Source of the DNA: Monodelphis domestica
Lineage: Eukaryota > Chordata > Mammalia > Didelphimorphia > Didelphidae
Assembly (NCBI RefSeq): GCF_027887165.1
Contig: NC_077229.1
Location: 204,191,753 to 204,255,752, forward strand
DNA length: 64,000 nt
Direction: 5' to 3'
In this document: piece after piece, positions 1 to 11,756 of the stretch
How positions within the stretch are numbered: the stretch's first letter is position 1
Layout of the letters: each line of letters opens with the position of its first letter
Made by a program: the position numbers and the translations under genes
The notes under the pieces: model-generated
Told to the model about the DNA's origin: nothing
Databases searched by the model: none
The model's input: only the letters and a program-made list of their open reading frames with translations

Positions 1-1679
1 GCTCAGGAAGAGAAACATAAACTTCAGATGTCTGTCCCTGGCATCCTTAATCCACATGAAATTCCTGAAGAAATGTGCGATTAAAAATCAAAACAAGTTA
101 TGCTGTCTTTTTTTCTGTACAGCTTCTTTGTTGTGGTAGAAGAAAACAGCATTTGGATATTTGTTGACCAAAATGATGCCAATTTGTAAATTAAAATGTC
201 ACCTAGTGGCCCTTTTTCTTATGTGTTTTTTGTATAAGAAATTTTCTGTGAAATATCCTTCCAATGTTTAAGCTTTTGTTTTGGTCATCTTTATTTAGAT
301 TTGCATGAAGTTGAGAATTAAGGCATTTTAAAAAACAATATTACTTCATGCCCATTTTGTGGCTGGGATGGGGGGGAAGAAGCAAATTGAATTTGAAAAA
401 ATATACTTGTAAATTCTATTGCAAAATTATACAATTTTTTCCTGTAACAAAACCAATTTTTAATTAGGGAGCATTTTCTTTCTAGCCTATATTTCAGTCT
501 AGAAGAAAAGGTAATGAGTAAAACAATTGCGTTGTTAAAGGATTATTATAGTGCTGCATTGTCTTAAAGGTAGCACAACTTGGACTGAATTGGATGGCTA
601 GACTACATGTATTACAAGTCTGTATGGCAAGTTTGCAGCAAGATCATGTGCATATCATCCCATTGTAAAGCAACTTCAAAGAGTATGGGAACACAGTTAG
701 TTATTTTTACACAGTTCTTTTTGTTTGTGTGTGTGTGCTGTCGCTTTGTCGACAACAGCTTTTTGTTTTCCTCAATGAGGAGTGTTGCTCATTTGTGAGC
801 CTTCATTAACTCGAAGTGAAATGGTTAAAAATATTTATCCTGTTAGAATAGGCTGCATCTTTTTAACAACTCATTAAAAAACTCTGGCTTTTGAGATGAC
901 TTATACTAATTTACATTGTTTACCATGCTGTAGTGCTTTAAGAACACTACTTAAAAGCAAAATAAACTTGGTTTACATTTATTTTTCCTTTATTGACTCA
1001 AAATTATTGATGTATTATTGGAAGTGGTGATCTTTGTGTTGAGTCAAAAAGTTAAGGTAAAGAAAGAGTTTGGAAACTGGGACAAAAACAAAGTTGTACA
1101 ATAGACAGGAAAATGTAGCTTTTAAATCTATCTGTGTAATTTCAGAAACATTTTATATATCCAAATAGATTATCGACCTATTATAAAACACAAAATTTGA
1201 TAGGTGGGTCCTTACATAGACCTTTCTCCCCTTTTTTTCTGTCAGATGGAAGTAAAGAAAATAGAACATTGTCAACCAAAATGAACTTGGTAGAATTTCA
1301 GGAAAACTAGTTGCCCTTTGTAAATGCATACATTGCTATCTTAAACGAATTCATTCCATTTAGTTTACCTTTAATATCTAGGGATTACTTCCAACTGAAA
1401 TCTATAATCTCATTGAAGAGGCGGTAGAGAGGTAGACCTGAAAATTGGAGTGTGGGATGCATGCAGGTGGGTCAGCTATTAGAAAGAACTAGGACTTGGG
1501 GAAAGAAAAATCTTGGATAAAAGGGGTATAGGAAAGAATGGTTTAGTCCTAGGTTTTTCTCTGACAGAAATATTAAAGGTCTTTTAAAAAAGATAGACCC
1601 CATGTTCACAATCAACTTTTGCCTTGAGAACTTGATGTTGAGGGTGTGGTTTTGCTCTTTCAGAACCATAGTGCTCCAG

Positions 1680-1703
1680 GCTGCCCACCTTTAGGTGGGC
1701 AGC
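1680..1703 (+). other. Perfect 10-bp stem-loop in the 3' UTR-like region
   Basis: GCTGCCCACC and GGTGGGCAGC form a perfect 10-bp stem around a TTTA loop (11 bp if the closing T-A pair is counted), followed directly by an A7 run. It is GC-rich in an AT-rich surround. The structure is seen directly; a role in mRNA stability or processing is only a possibility. Confidence 0.6.
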
Positions 1704-2759
1704 AAAAAAAGATGTTTGTCAGAATTTGTCTTCTAGTGACCTGTGTTTTAACTTCAATCAACCAAAAAGTAGTTGTAGTGTAATGTTTATATGCTTCATC
1801 TTAAATATACTTAAAAATTTTTGTAAGACAAATCGCTTCATGTTAATGACATGTAATTTTAAAGTTGTATTATAACTGACCATTTAAATAGAAAATTATT
1901 TAATGCCTTGTTAAAGCTATCACAATTTCTAGGTTGTGGCTGTAGAAAAATCTCTGGAAAGCCTCAAAAATGGAGTTCAGTGCATCTGGTCAAAGTTCTG
2001 TGGCTATATATAGTGGTTGCAATACGTCAAGTTATCATGATGCCATAGTCTAGGCAATAAATACTCTTCATCCATTCAATTTTTCCTGTATGGATAGCTA
2101 GGCTGGCTACCACTTATATTTTGTTCCAAACTACATTAGGCATTTCCCACCTTAAACTGAATCTTGCCTTGGGGCAAAAACAATTAAGAACCTGCTAGAA
2201 AAAATTTGGATGATGTTTACAATATTGTCCTACTAGTCTCCCACCTCATCAATGAGACTTAGCTGTTTTCTACCTTATGGGGTTTTTTCTATTAAACAGT
2301 TTGATTTTCTTTTAAGTGATGTCATTAATATGCTCATGTAGATTTTCTTGGATATCTGCTTGTATTGCTCTGTATTTGTGGAATATATCTACCCATTTCT
2401 TAAGGGGGAAGGCACATGCCAAGTGAAGAAACTCCCTCTACCAATGCAGGGAAACACTTTTGCTGTACTTCAAACTAATAAGAGCAGCAGATTCTTTTTT
2501 TTTTTTTTTGGTGGTGTAGACTTTTGGCAATTGGTGAAGCCTTAAATCCTTTCTCAGAATGTTTTTGAATTATTAATTGCATAAAAAGCAAGTAAATTAT
2601 GCCAGTCCCTCCATTGGCTAAAGGACTTGACTTGGTCACAAAGTATGTCAGGAGGATTTGGATACAAGTCCACCTGGCTCCAAAGCCAGCTTTTTGACTC
2701 CCATCAAATTGGCTTCATAAGAATCCATTAATTTATCCACTGACTTTAGCCACTTCCCA

Positions 2760-3130
2760 ATTCATGCACAACTTTTCTCCGGTTTTTGCGCTGTCACAGA
2801 GTGCTGCTATGAATATTTTTGGTACATGTTTGTGTCTGTGAGACTTAGGTTAAAACATATGTTTGGTTTAGTCGTTTGGTATGATTCCAAACTGAAATCT
2901 CGAACAGTTGTACCACTTAGTTTTCCAGTAGTACATGGTTGTGCTGTCTTCCCATGTCTGATGAGCTTTTGAGCTATTATGTATCTCATCTGGAGGCTCT
3001 GCAATGTTGGGGGGGGGTGTGAAATCTACATGATGTAACTCGCAAAAAGCATCTGGGGAAACCTGACTAAGGATTACCTTTGATTTGCATTTTGTGCTCA
3101 ATCTTCATGATGGTTGCATATGCCATTGGT
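2760..3130 (-). repeat. Old L1 ORF2 3' fragment inside the 3' UTR
   Basis: Blocks such as GCTATGAATATTTTTGGTAC match, in antisense, the ORF2 3' region of the younger L1 copies in this window (compare 28345-28375). It is heavily diverged and interrupted. A repeat inside a 3' UTR is common and does not argue against an mRNA origin of the flanks. Confidence 0.4.
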
Positions 3131-4123
3131 GAGGTTATGTCTTTGTTTTGTCCCACTCTTGATGTTATAATGACTGGCCTTTACCCGTGTTTTGATCTAC
3201 TGAATCAAATTCAGTAGTCTTTTATTGTGCCCTGGTGTATGCTAATTTTAATACCTACAAAACTTGTTTTGCTGTTTTGAAAAGTGACCTATACAAAAAG
3301 TTCTTAAAACTTTAAAGTTTTTCAAAATTTATTCATGGTTAGGGGTGTGTTCTAGAAATGCCCAAGGGAAAGGAGTAATGGACTAAGTATTTATCAATAC
3401 TTTATTGTGCAAACATGAATAAAAATATATAAGCAAAAAAAAATTAATTCTCAAACTGGGAGGATTGATAATGATTTTGATATGGTACAAATGTAATTTC
3501 ATGTATTACTATTTGCCAGTTAAATGTGAAATGTTGCCAGATTTTTATTGAGCACAAAAACTCATGGTTAGGGGTTTGTTTTGTTAGGTCTTGCAATGCA
3601 TAATGATTTCAGTGAATTTGAGAATTGTGTAAATGTGATTGATAGCAAGTCTGATGCAGAGAGGAAAGTTTATTCTGTATGGACAGAAATTGTACTGACT
3701 ACTTTATAGATGTAAAAGTCATTCAGAGAAACTTGTGTTGTTGAAAAGAACTTATTCTAGAATTTGAATTTGGGAATCCTTCAAATCACATTTATTTTAA
3801 TAGCAGCAAGAAATTATATTACACACACAAGAAGTTTTTTTTTTTTTAAAGTGGTTAATCTGTGCATGGGATTAATGAGATAAGTGCTAAGAATTTATGT
3901 TTTACAAAAGAGGAAATTTTTAAATGATGTTGTTTTTAATCAAGGTTATATGTATTGTTTTTAAACGTGTAAAACGCAAAATGCATAGGAAGGAATTTGT
4001 AATCTAGAAATGAACATGTATGTATTCAGATGCCAAATGCTGGAAATGAGTAATGCTGAGTGAATGCTAAATATGTATGCATTATATTATGAAGAGGATT
4101 AAGTACTTTTCCCACCTAAATAG

Positions 4124-4161
4124 GTTAAGGGTATATGACATACAACCTGTATGCCCTTAAC
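4124..4161 (+). other. Hairpin/inverted repeat, copy 1
   Basis: GTTAAGGG pairs with CCCTTAAC, and the stem extends inward to about 14 pairs counting G-T pairs, around a loop of about 10 bases. The same 38 bases are unchanged in copy 2 (39237-39274). Structure seen directly; function unknown. Confidence 0.55.
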
Positions 4162-4224
4162 AAGATAAATTCAACCAGCCCTGTAATCGAGAGGGCTTTT
4201 CATGAGGATTAAATACAGTCTAGC

Positions 4225-4415
4225 TCCAGATATATCAGAGAGGTCAGGCTGGAACGCCAGGTAACATGTAGCTAACTAGGGAAAGGTGATTAAGTACATG
4301 TGAAAGGAAATAACTTCATATCTTATAACCTAGCTAGATAAGTTAATAATTGGATTTTGGGTTGTCTCGATTCATTTTATGAGTTGCTCCATTTCAATGA
4401 GAGTAATGAATAGAG
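4225..4415 (+). repeat. Degenerate LTR fragment, copy 1
   Basis: Shares blocks such as TAGCTAACTAGGG and TAAGTACATGTGAAAG, then the AATTGGATTTTGGGTTGTCT-like end, with the LTR at 23650-24070 on the same strand. The middle part, which holds TATA and poly(A) signals in the other copy, is deleted here. Also present in ERV copy 2 at about 39340-39520. Confidence 0.55.
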
Positions 4416-7082
4416 ATACTAGTTGATATTAAGATACAACAAATTATTTTGAGCTACAAGAAAACTAAACAGGAGGATCTAAATGCTTTGTACTTCAGTT
4501 TGGTTACACACTGAAAGATTGCTAGAGAACTTAATCACAGTTATTTGGAAGTTGGGAAGTTCAAACTGAAAATTTACTGAGAGTAAATTATTATGAAAGA
4601 GGTTTGATAAATTCAAAATTTTAAATTGAAGTACGCTCACTTGTTAAAGAAGGATGGGACAAGGCTGTTAAGTAATAAATCTAAATTGAGCCAAGGAGCC
4701 TTCGGATAACTTGCTCAGAAACTATTAACCCCTTCCTTGCACACAGGAAGGAGAAGGAAGTGCTTATAATTATTCTACACTGATACTTATGAACTGACAT
4801 AGGGGCTTCAAAAAGTTAACAACTGCTGTGTGATAGAACTTAAAGATGAGTATATCTTAATTGTAGAAACGGAGGTTTTAAGGTGCTCAAGCAAGCAAAT
4901 ATTGCCAGCCCTGGCTGACCAAAAAAAAGCTTGTCTTCAGTTGTGGAATCTCACTACAAACATTCCAGGTCCAGAATGATAAAATGAGTTAAGTGATATG
5001 TAATTGATAAAGTTACCTCATACGAGTTCTGGGGATTGTTGGTTGATATTTTGGTTACATTTTTAATCTGTATAAGGATATATGTGGCAAACAATAGCCA
5101 AAGAATAGGTAGGGTGTTAAAAATGACATATATGTGAAATGCTTGCTCAGAACTTTATGATTATTATGTGAATGGCTGCTAAAATGTGTTTAAGTATTAT
5201 TTGGATGTAAACAAAACCTTATTATAAACCTGACTCTAGCATATATTTTGTTACCTCAGTCTACCAATTTGTGCTATGAACTGAAATTTATGGTTGAGCT
5301 CTATGCTAAAGACTGTTCAGTGATGTCATCTTTTAAATCAGAATTCTTTGGGGTTACCGATTAGCAGTTGAAGTGATACCAGGGGGCTGGTTGTTTGACT
5401 TATGATAGTAAAAGCATGTTAGAGAAAGTGGGGAGGTATTTTGGGTTTGGATTTGGTAGAAGGGGACTTTGATTTAGAGTCCATAAAGCTTTAGTATGTG
5501 GGTTTGTAAAGGAAGGATGGACGGTGTGTTCTGCTTTTAAGCAGAGGGTTTTGAAGAAACAGAAAGGGAGAGAGAGGGTGAAAGGGAACAGATGAATGTT
5601 CTGCTCTCACAATTGGCTCTTTAACTTAGGGATAATATATAAAGTGATGTATGTGGGAAACTCACACCTGATTCTTTCATTTCTCGGGACAGTTACCCTG
5701 AAGTGATTCCTGCATGACCTTGTCTTAGTCTTTCAGATGGCCTAGGTCCAGGAGGTGATACAGCCCTGATTTATAGGGAACTACTTAATTCAGCACTCAT
5801 GTGACTACACCTGATGTGTAAAGACATGAAAATAATGGAGTGATCAGCCTTGTAGGGATATTAAAGGCTTGTTTGGGGGTGTGGAGATTTGTTCCTGGAT
5901 TGCTGATAAGCAAATTTCTCTCAGCTGAAATGGGGGAAAACTTGTCTTTTAAGGAAAAAGAAGGCTTCTGGGACCCAGTGGCAAGGGCTCTAAGGAGAGA
6001 AAATGTCCTAGGATGGTTATAGAGAAGGCAGCCCAAGGCTCACTTTGGACTGAATTTTCCTGACCATCCTCGAGTGGAACAACAGTGGCAAGTGACAGCC
6101 TTGCTTGGGGTGTCTTTTGTGACTTGGAGATATTTCCCTTTCAGGGCCTTCTTCCTTCGTGACAATTCCCATGATCAGCACATAATGCAAATTGTGATAT
6201 TAAAGTTTCCATTTCCTCAAACAACCCTAATAATTGGGAATTCTCAAATTGTTAGGAACATGCTTTGAGAAATAGATGGAGTTTATTCCTAGATGGCTTG
6301 TATTTGTAGCCTTAATTTACCACAGTTGAGGTTTGGTTCTTGAGCTTGGGAATATAGCTCACAGCCTTCCTGGTTTCCCCAGCTTCTGGGGTAAGGAAAT
6401 ACATCTGTAAGATATTGTTACTCCAGTGTTTATAGATGTTATAGTTAATGTGTACTTTGCAATGGGATATTCTTTAACAGAAATGTCACCTACCAGCTCT
6501 GCAAACAACTCAGGAAGGGATCTGTTCCTGTCAGAAGATGATTTCTGAGGATGAAGTCTGTTGGTTAAGATACCCAAATGCAAATGTGTGATGTTCATTG
6601 CTATTGTATTAATGTCCTGTTCCTATCTGCTATTTGCCCCAGTACCCTTCTATCTTAGGGGCTGACCTCCCCTTGTGACCCATCTGCCAATCGAGGGGAG
6701 GAGTGACAGGACACCCTTTGGATCTCCAGGCAGTTCTCCACCGACCTGGGACCCTGGAATCCACTGAGGATGCGCCCCTAAAGACACTGTCTGCAGCCTT
6801 CCCTCCCCCTCTTATACTCCTCCCTCTCTCTCCTACACATAGGTAGGGATAGCTCTACACCCATGCTCAGCACTGAAGAAACTACAGAAGATCTGGACCT
6901 CCGCCCTTTTCCCCTTAGACATTTGGAGAGGGGAGGGGATGGGATGGCAGGCGGCACTGAACCAGGTGGGGCCTGAGACTCTGGCCCTCTGGGAGGCTGT
7001 GTGGTTCCCCTATGGATGGCAGGGCTGGCCAGATGGCAGGACTCACCAGAAGCAGTGGGGAGACAGCTAGCAAAAGGAATAC

Positions 7083-7674
7083 ATGACCCACTCGATTCCA
7101 TTACTTCACTTTCTCCCCCGCCTCTTGGTTTCCCCCTCCCTTGTCACAAAGTATCCCTCAACTGGGAAAAACCTTATCCCACCCGCAGGAGTGCACTGGC
7201 TGTGCCCCCCTTCTGGCCTACAGCCCTGTGTCTCCCCTCGCTCCCTCACTGCCCGCTGCACCCCATCACAATAGTACCCCGAGTGACCTGCTATGCCAAG
7301 CAGGACCTCCTCTTCCCTAAGGAGGGGGCCTCTGTGCAGCCTTGGGCGAGGAGTGCTGCTTCTATGTTAACCACTCAGGGATTATTAGGGACTCCCTGAG
7401 CAAGCTACGAGAAGGTCTAGAAGCCCTGACGGAAGGAGGGGGAAACTGCCGGCCCCTGGTACGCGACCTTTTCTCCCTAGTCATGTTCCTTATAGGATCC
7501 CTCATAATCTTAACCCTACTTTTGACATTTGGCCCCTGTATCTTTAACCTCCTTATTCAGTTCATAAAAGACCGACTAGATGCCATCCAGGTATTGGCCG
7601 TTCGACAACAGTACAGACCCCTAGCCGAGAGCCACGAGCTGCCCCAGTGGGTGGGCCTAACCACTGCCCCCTAA
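7083..7674 (+). pseudogene. env: Retroviral env relic (SU end plus TM), copy 1
   Basis: A gammaretrovirus-type envelope remnant. An upstream frame shows a Trp-Leu-Cys and Pro-Cys-Val-Ser spaced like the SU C-terminus. After a deletion comes the immunosuppressive-domain/CX6CC area of TM, and then a 110-codon open stretch (7342-7674, TAA at the end) with the Glu-Cys-Cys motif near its start, one long hydrophobic anchor and a short cytoplasmic tail. The frame changes by one base just before the CX6CC area, and copy 2 carries the same break. Furin site, fusion peptide and signal peptide are not seen. Non-functional as an envelope. Confidence 0.75.
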
Positions 7675-7692
7675 AAGAAAAAGGAGTTGGGA
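7673..7692 (+). promoter_or_regulatory. Polypurine tract before 3' LTR, copy 1
   Basis: A purine-rich run (AAAAGAAAAAGGAG, then TTGGGAA) directly abuts the TG of the LTR. This is where plus-strand DNA priming occurs in retroviral reverse transcription. Confidence 0.65.
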
Positions 7693-7693
7693 A

Positions 7694-8171
7694 TGAGGGA
7701 GGCCGGAAAATGGCCAAACTTGAGGGCCTAACAAGCTGACCTGTCAGAACCGTAAATATACCAAATCCTAGCAGGAAGGCCTAATGAGCTGGTCAGCCTT
7801 GAGAAACTTGTCAGAAGCATAAATATGCCAAACCGCCAGCTGCAGTAGATACCAGATAAAGGCCAGGAAGACCCCAACAAATATGTCAAACAACAGGTCA
7901 GGGGGACCCCAACAATATAGAATTGTCAAAGCTCCAAGAATAGTAGGAAGCAGATAAGGGCCATACGTGCAGGCAAAATTCCAAGGATGGTATATAGTAG
8001 ATAAGGTACCTACAGAAAAGTATAAAAAGCCCAGCCTGTCAGAAGCAACTCAGAACTCTGATGATAGAGGTTCCCACTGATGTGCGTATCAGTTCAATAA
8101 ATGGCCTTTCTCTGCCAGTTTGCATTGTTCGTGGACTTCCATGGTGGTGGGTGAAATCCTGGACCTTAACA
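7694..8171 (+). repeat. 3' LTR of ERV copy 1 (478 bp)
   Basis: Begins TGAGGGAGGCCGG and ends CCTTAACA. Contains a TATA box (TATAAAAAG) and poly(A) signal (AATAAA in TTCAATAAATGG). U3 holds repeated blocks (GTCAGAA..TAAA and CCAGGAAGACCCC-type). It differs from the copy 2 3' LTR at 2 positions by my count, but from the copy 2 5' LTR at more than 20. Confidence 0.85.
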
Positions 8172-8339
8172 ATACCTTTTCAGTGAAATGGATTGATATT
8201 TGTAAAAATAGGAATTGCCTAGACTAACAACAAGAAATGTAGAATTTTAGTAATCTCATTATAGAAAAAAAAACTGTACCAGCCACAAATTATTTTCTTT
8301 TTAAGGGGGGGTGAGAATTATATGGATTTACATGTGAAT

Positions 8340-8822
8340 TCTATTAAACATTTTAAAAAACCTAGCAAACTCCAAAATTACATCAATTAGTTGATAGATG
8401 GAGAAAGAAATTATCCTAATTCCTTCTATGAGAGAAATATGATCCTCATATCTAAACACGGAAAAGATAAAGACAAGGGAGAAAACCTTAGTTGAAAAAC
8501 CTTTAACAAAGTGGTTACAGCAACATGTTTAAAATTATGTACCATGAGTAAATTAAATTTTTAATAGGAATGATAGGGTCAATATTAAGAAAATATAAGC
8601 ATAATAGACTATTAATAGGAAAAAACAATTTTAATATTATTGTATAGATGCAGAAAATTATTTTGACACAATATAATAACCATTTCAATAAAAAACATAG
8701 GAATAAATGGACTTTTTCATATTTCTACTATAGAGAACTAAGAATTAGTGTCTTCTGGGCTGGAGAAATGATAGAAACCTTCTTCCTAATTAAGGATGCC
8801 CATTCTTCTTTCTCTCTCTTTG

Positions 8823-8910
<88 letters not shown>

Positions 8911-9450
8911 ATATTGCTTAAAGACAAGACAAATAAATTGAAGAAATAATCATAGGCCAAAAAAACCTCAAAAGAAACAAAGTTATTACCTTTTTGAGAT
9001 AACTTTATGGACTACTTAGAGAACCTGAGAGGTTCAACTAGAAAATTAATTGAAACAATAATATCATTAAGTATCATTATGCAAACTTAAACCACAATGA
9101 TCTTTAGATTTTCTGCATAATAACAACTATATCCAGAAGAAAGTGATAGAAAAAGAATTCCATTCAAAACAACTACAGAACATATAAATTATTTGTGAAC
9201 TTGACTATAAAGACACATACAATAATTATATGTACCCAACTATAAATAATTTTTTATTGAAATAAAGGGAGAAAAATAAATGAAAAGATATTCATTGCTC
9301 ATGATTGGGACATGCCAACATGAATACTATCCAGATTAATTTGCTGAGTTTGTATGACGCCAAAAAACAAATAAATACTTTAAAGAACTAAACCAAATAA
9401 TAAAAGTAATCTAGAGGAAGAAAAAGTCAAGAATCTCAAGTGAAGTAATA
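8340..9450 (+). repeat. Old L1 ORF2 fragment (RT region)
   Basis: Degraded but ordered L1 ORF2 blocks on the + strand. They include the GATGCAGAAAA..TTTGA block before the RT catalytic region, and around 9160-9420 a stretch aligning to ORF2 codons near 740-830 of the younger copy (AAAGAATTCCATTCAAAACA, then CATTGCTCATG). No open frame. It is interrupted by the dinucleotide repeat at 8811-8912. The first ~160 bases after the LTR (8176-8340) show nothing recognisable. Confidence 0.6.
8811..8912 (+). repeat. (CT)n(CA)n microsatellite
   Basis: About 75 bases of CT/TC repeat with minor interruptions, running straight into about 13 CA units. Short frames reading through it are artefacts. Confidence 0.95.
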
Positions 9451-9454
9451 TAAA

Positions 9455-11756
9455 AAGAATAGAAAACTCTCTCCTTCAAGACCCAGCTAAAATTTCAATT
9501 AGCAGAGGAACTCGAAAAGGTTTTTAAAAAGTAAATAAGAGTTAGAATAAAAACTGGGGAAAAATGAGAATATTACAAAAATCATTTAAGTAGAGTCAAC
9601 AGCTTGGTAAAATGAGGCACAAAAAATATTGAAAAAATTAGTAATCTTAAAAAACAGCATAGGCCAATTGGTAAAAGGGGTACAGAAATCTAGAGAAGAG
9701 AGGAATTTCTAAAAGGCAGAATTGGCTACATGGAAAAAAAGGCACACAAATTCATTGAGGAAAAGAAGTTTTTAAAAAGTAGAATTGGCCAAGTGGAAAT
9801 GGAGGTACAAATGCTCACTCAAGAAAATCAGGTCTTAAAAAATTAGAATTGAACAAGTTGAAGCTAATGACTCCATGAAACATCAAGAAGTAGTCAAAAT
9901 AAAAAAGAATGAAAAAAATAGAAGAAAAAATGAAATATGTCATGGGAAAAAAACAACTGACCTGGAAAATAAATTCAGGAGACCTTATCCAAGAATTATT
10001 TAACTATCTAAAAGTTACAATAAAAAAAAGAGCTTAGATGTCATCTTCCAAGAAATAATCAAGGAAAATTGCACTGATCTTCTAGAATCATAAGGTCAAA
10101 TAGAAATGGAGAGAATCTATCAATTGCCTCCTGAAAGAGATCCCAAAAGGATAACTCCCAGCAATATTATGGCCAAATTCCAGGACTCCCAGGTCAAAGG
10201 GAAAATAATACAAACAGCCCAAAAGGAACAAAAAGCAACTGTGGAGTGTAAAGATTAAAATTTAGGGGAGACAGGGAGACTGAGGCAGGTAGAAATTAGT
10301 TTCTCTCTGCAAGGAGTATTATATTTTTTTAGAGGTTTATTGAAGATTAAGGATTAAAGAAAATACAGGGTAAGAAACACGTGTCCAGGCCACAGAGTGG
10401 CCTAGACACAACGTCACCTACATTATGAAAAAAAGCCAGGCCTGCCCCAAAATGGAAGTCCAAGAGCGAGAAAAGAGACCTCAAAAGCCTTTGAATCAGC
10501 TTAAATACCTTCTCGATCTTGGCCCAGGTGAGATTACAAGGCATTCTGGGGAAGTGGAGCAAAAGCTCGTGGGGATTGTCGTCCTGTATTCGAGTCTATT
10601 TTTTACAGGAGTCATAGTCAGAATAACAGATTTACCAATTTCTACATTAAAAGATCAGTGGGCCTGGAATATATTCCAGAGGACAAAGGAGCTAGGACTT
10701 CTACCAGGAATCACTTACCCAGCAAAACTGAGCATAATCTTTCAGGGGGGAAATGGGTATTCAATGAAATGGAGGAATTTCAAACATTTCTGATGAAAAG
10801 ATGAGAATTGAATGGAAATTTTGACTCACAAGAGAAGCATAGAAAGGTAAACAGGAAAGAGAAATAAAAAGACAATTAATAAGGTTAAACTATTTATATG
10901 TCTGCATGGGAGGTTGATTTTTGTGAGTCCTAAGATATTTATCAGGGCAGGTAGAAGTAATAAATAAAGAGACAGAGTATGAGTTGAAAATGATGGGATG
11001 ATATCTAAAAAAATTTAAAGAATGAGAAAGGGAACTGCATTGAGAGGAGGAAGGGGAAAATAAAAAAGGTTAAATTATTACACCTAAAAGAGGCATGAAA
11101 GAGCTTTTACAGTGAAGGGAAACAGGAGAGGTAGTAAGGAGAGCATGTGAATCTTACTCTCATCAGAATTGGCCTAAAGAGGGATGAGAAATCAGTTGGG
11201 TATAGAAATTTACCTTTGCAGGAAAATAGGAGGGGGAGGCTATAAGAGAAGAGAGGTAGGACTAATGGAAAAGAGGGCAAATTGGGGAAGGTGGTGGTCA
11301 GAAGCTAAACAGGGAGAAATAGAATGTAGAATCATAATGCCTCCAAGAAATTTTATGGCTATCTAAAGACCTCATTGCTTAAATACATAGAGAAATGAGT
11401 TGAATGTGTAAGAATACAAATCATTCTCCACTTGATAAGTGGTCAAAGGAGACAAACAGCAGTTCTCAGATTAAAGTAATTAAAGCTCTCTATTATCATG
11501 TAAAATACTCTAAATCACTATTAATTGTAGAAATGCAAATTAAAACAGTTCTGAGGTACTACCCCACATTTATCAGATTAGCTGCTCTAACAGAAAAGGA
11601 AAATGACAAAACTTGGAGGGGATGTCGGAAAATTAAGACACTAATCCATTATTGGGAGAGTTGTAAATTGATTCAACCCTTCTGGAGAGCAATTTTGTCC
11701 TATGCCAAAGGGCTATAAAATAGTACAAACCTTTTGACCTACATGATAAAAATACA
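9455..11756 (+). repeat. Old L1 with internal deletion, 5' part (ORF1 and ORF2 end)
   Basis: 9455-10255 and 10610-10840 resemble L1 ORF1: coiled-coil-like sequence, then a relic of the C-terminal domain (KDQWAWNIFQRTKELGLLPG region at about 10650). 11404-11718 is a relic of the ORF2 C-terminus with the Cys-His region. Most of ORF2 is missing. The element stops at about 11756 and its missing 3' end resumes at about 25150, on the far side of a minus-strand ERV insertion. Confidence 0.65.
10256..10608 (-). repeat. Insertion in old L1 ORF1, LTR-like
   Basis: About 350 bases that interrupt the ORF1 relic. The GAGGTTTATTGA block read on the minus strand gives a CAATAAACC poly(A) context typical of LTR R/U5. 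No clean TG..CA ends or target duplication found, so the family call is weak. Confidence 0.35.

Larger units (their letters stand above)
1..3443 (+). pseudogene. Probable processed retrocopy: C-terminal codons plus long 3' UTR of an unidentified mRNA
   Basis: The window opens in an open frame of 27 codons ending ...HEIPEEMCD and TAA at 82-84. About 3.35 kb of AT-rich, UTR-like sequence follows, with an internal AATAAA at 961-966. A final AATAAA at 3418-3423 is followed 11 bases later by an A9 run at 3435-3443. Immediately after the A run the sequence joins ERV sequence that in the second copy (38558 onward) is continuous with proviral leader and reads TT|AAAA at the junction, the classic L1 endonuclease target. 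This suggests a reverse-transcribed mRNA landed inside ERV copy 1. I do not recognise the parent gene. The 5' part and left target duplication lie outside the window. A genuine terminal exon is the alternative, but it would not explain the junction. Confidence 0.5.
3440..6700 (+). repeat. Non-viral core segment, copy 1
   Basis: About 3.26 kb of AT-rich sequence with only short chance frames, nearly identical to 38558-41805. It holds a fragment of an unrelated LTR (4225-4415) and a hairpin (4124-4161). I see no gag, protease, RT or integrase motif on either strand. It occupies the place of gag-pol in the proviral layout seen at copy 2. The exact left edge of the non-viral part cannot be fixed from this copy. 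Confidence 0.65.
3440..8171 (+). mobile_element. ERV copy 1: 3' part of a mosaic provirus (non-viral core, env relic, 3' LTR)
   Basis: This block is repeated in the same order and orientation at 38558-43276, with roughly 1-1.5% differences where I compared lines by eye. Core 3440-about 6700 is AT-rich and without retroviral coding. About 6730-7671 is GC-rich env-derived sequence, followed by a polypurine tract and an LTR. The 5' LTR and leader are absent because retrocopied mRNA sequence abuts position 3440; they may lie left of the window. The base after the LTR begins ATAC, the same four bases that flank copy 2. Confidence 0.75.

Noticed and set aside
1..84. Assigning the C-terminal codons to a named gene
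   Set aside because: I could not match ...NPHEIPEEMCD to any protein I know with confidence, so no symbol is given.
5797..6036. Overlapping frames conserved in both proviral cores (also 40915-41154, 40958-41386)
   Set aside because: Conservation is explained by recent duplication. The + frame is broken in one copy (stop after the Gly-Trp codons), and there is no recognisable domain.
6778..7399. 107- and 132-codon Pro-rich frames around the env relic
   Set aside because: GC-rich frames on both strands of decayed env. The + frame covers SU and immunosuppressive-domain remnants out of phase; not independent genes.
3440..8171. Simple tandem segmental duplication as the full explanation for copy 1 and copy 2
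   Set aside because: Copy 2 has a complete LTR-bounded structure with target duplications, so retroviral insertion is part of the history; duplication or conversion can only be an added step.
8648..8941. 97-codon frame with Leu-Ser and Thr-His repeats
   Set aside because: It is the CT/CA microsatellite read in frame, within an old L1 fragment; no homology or context supports a gene.
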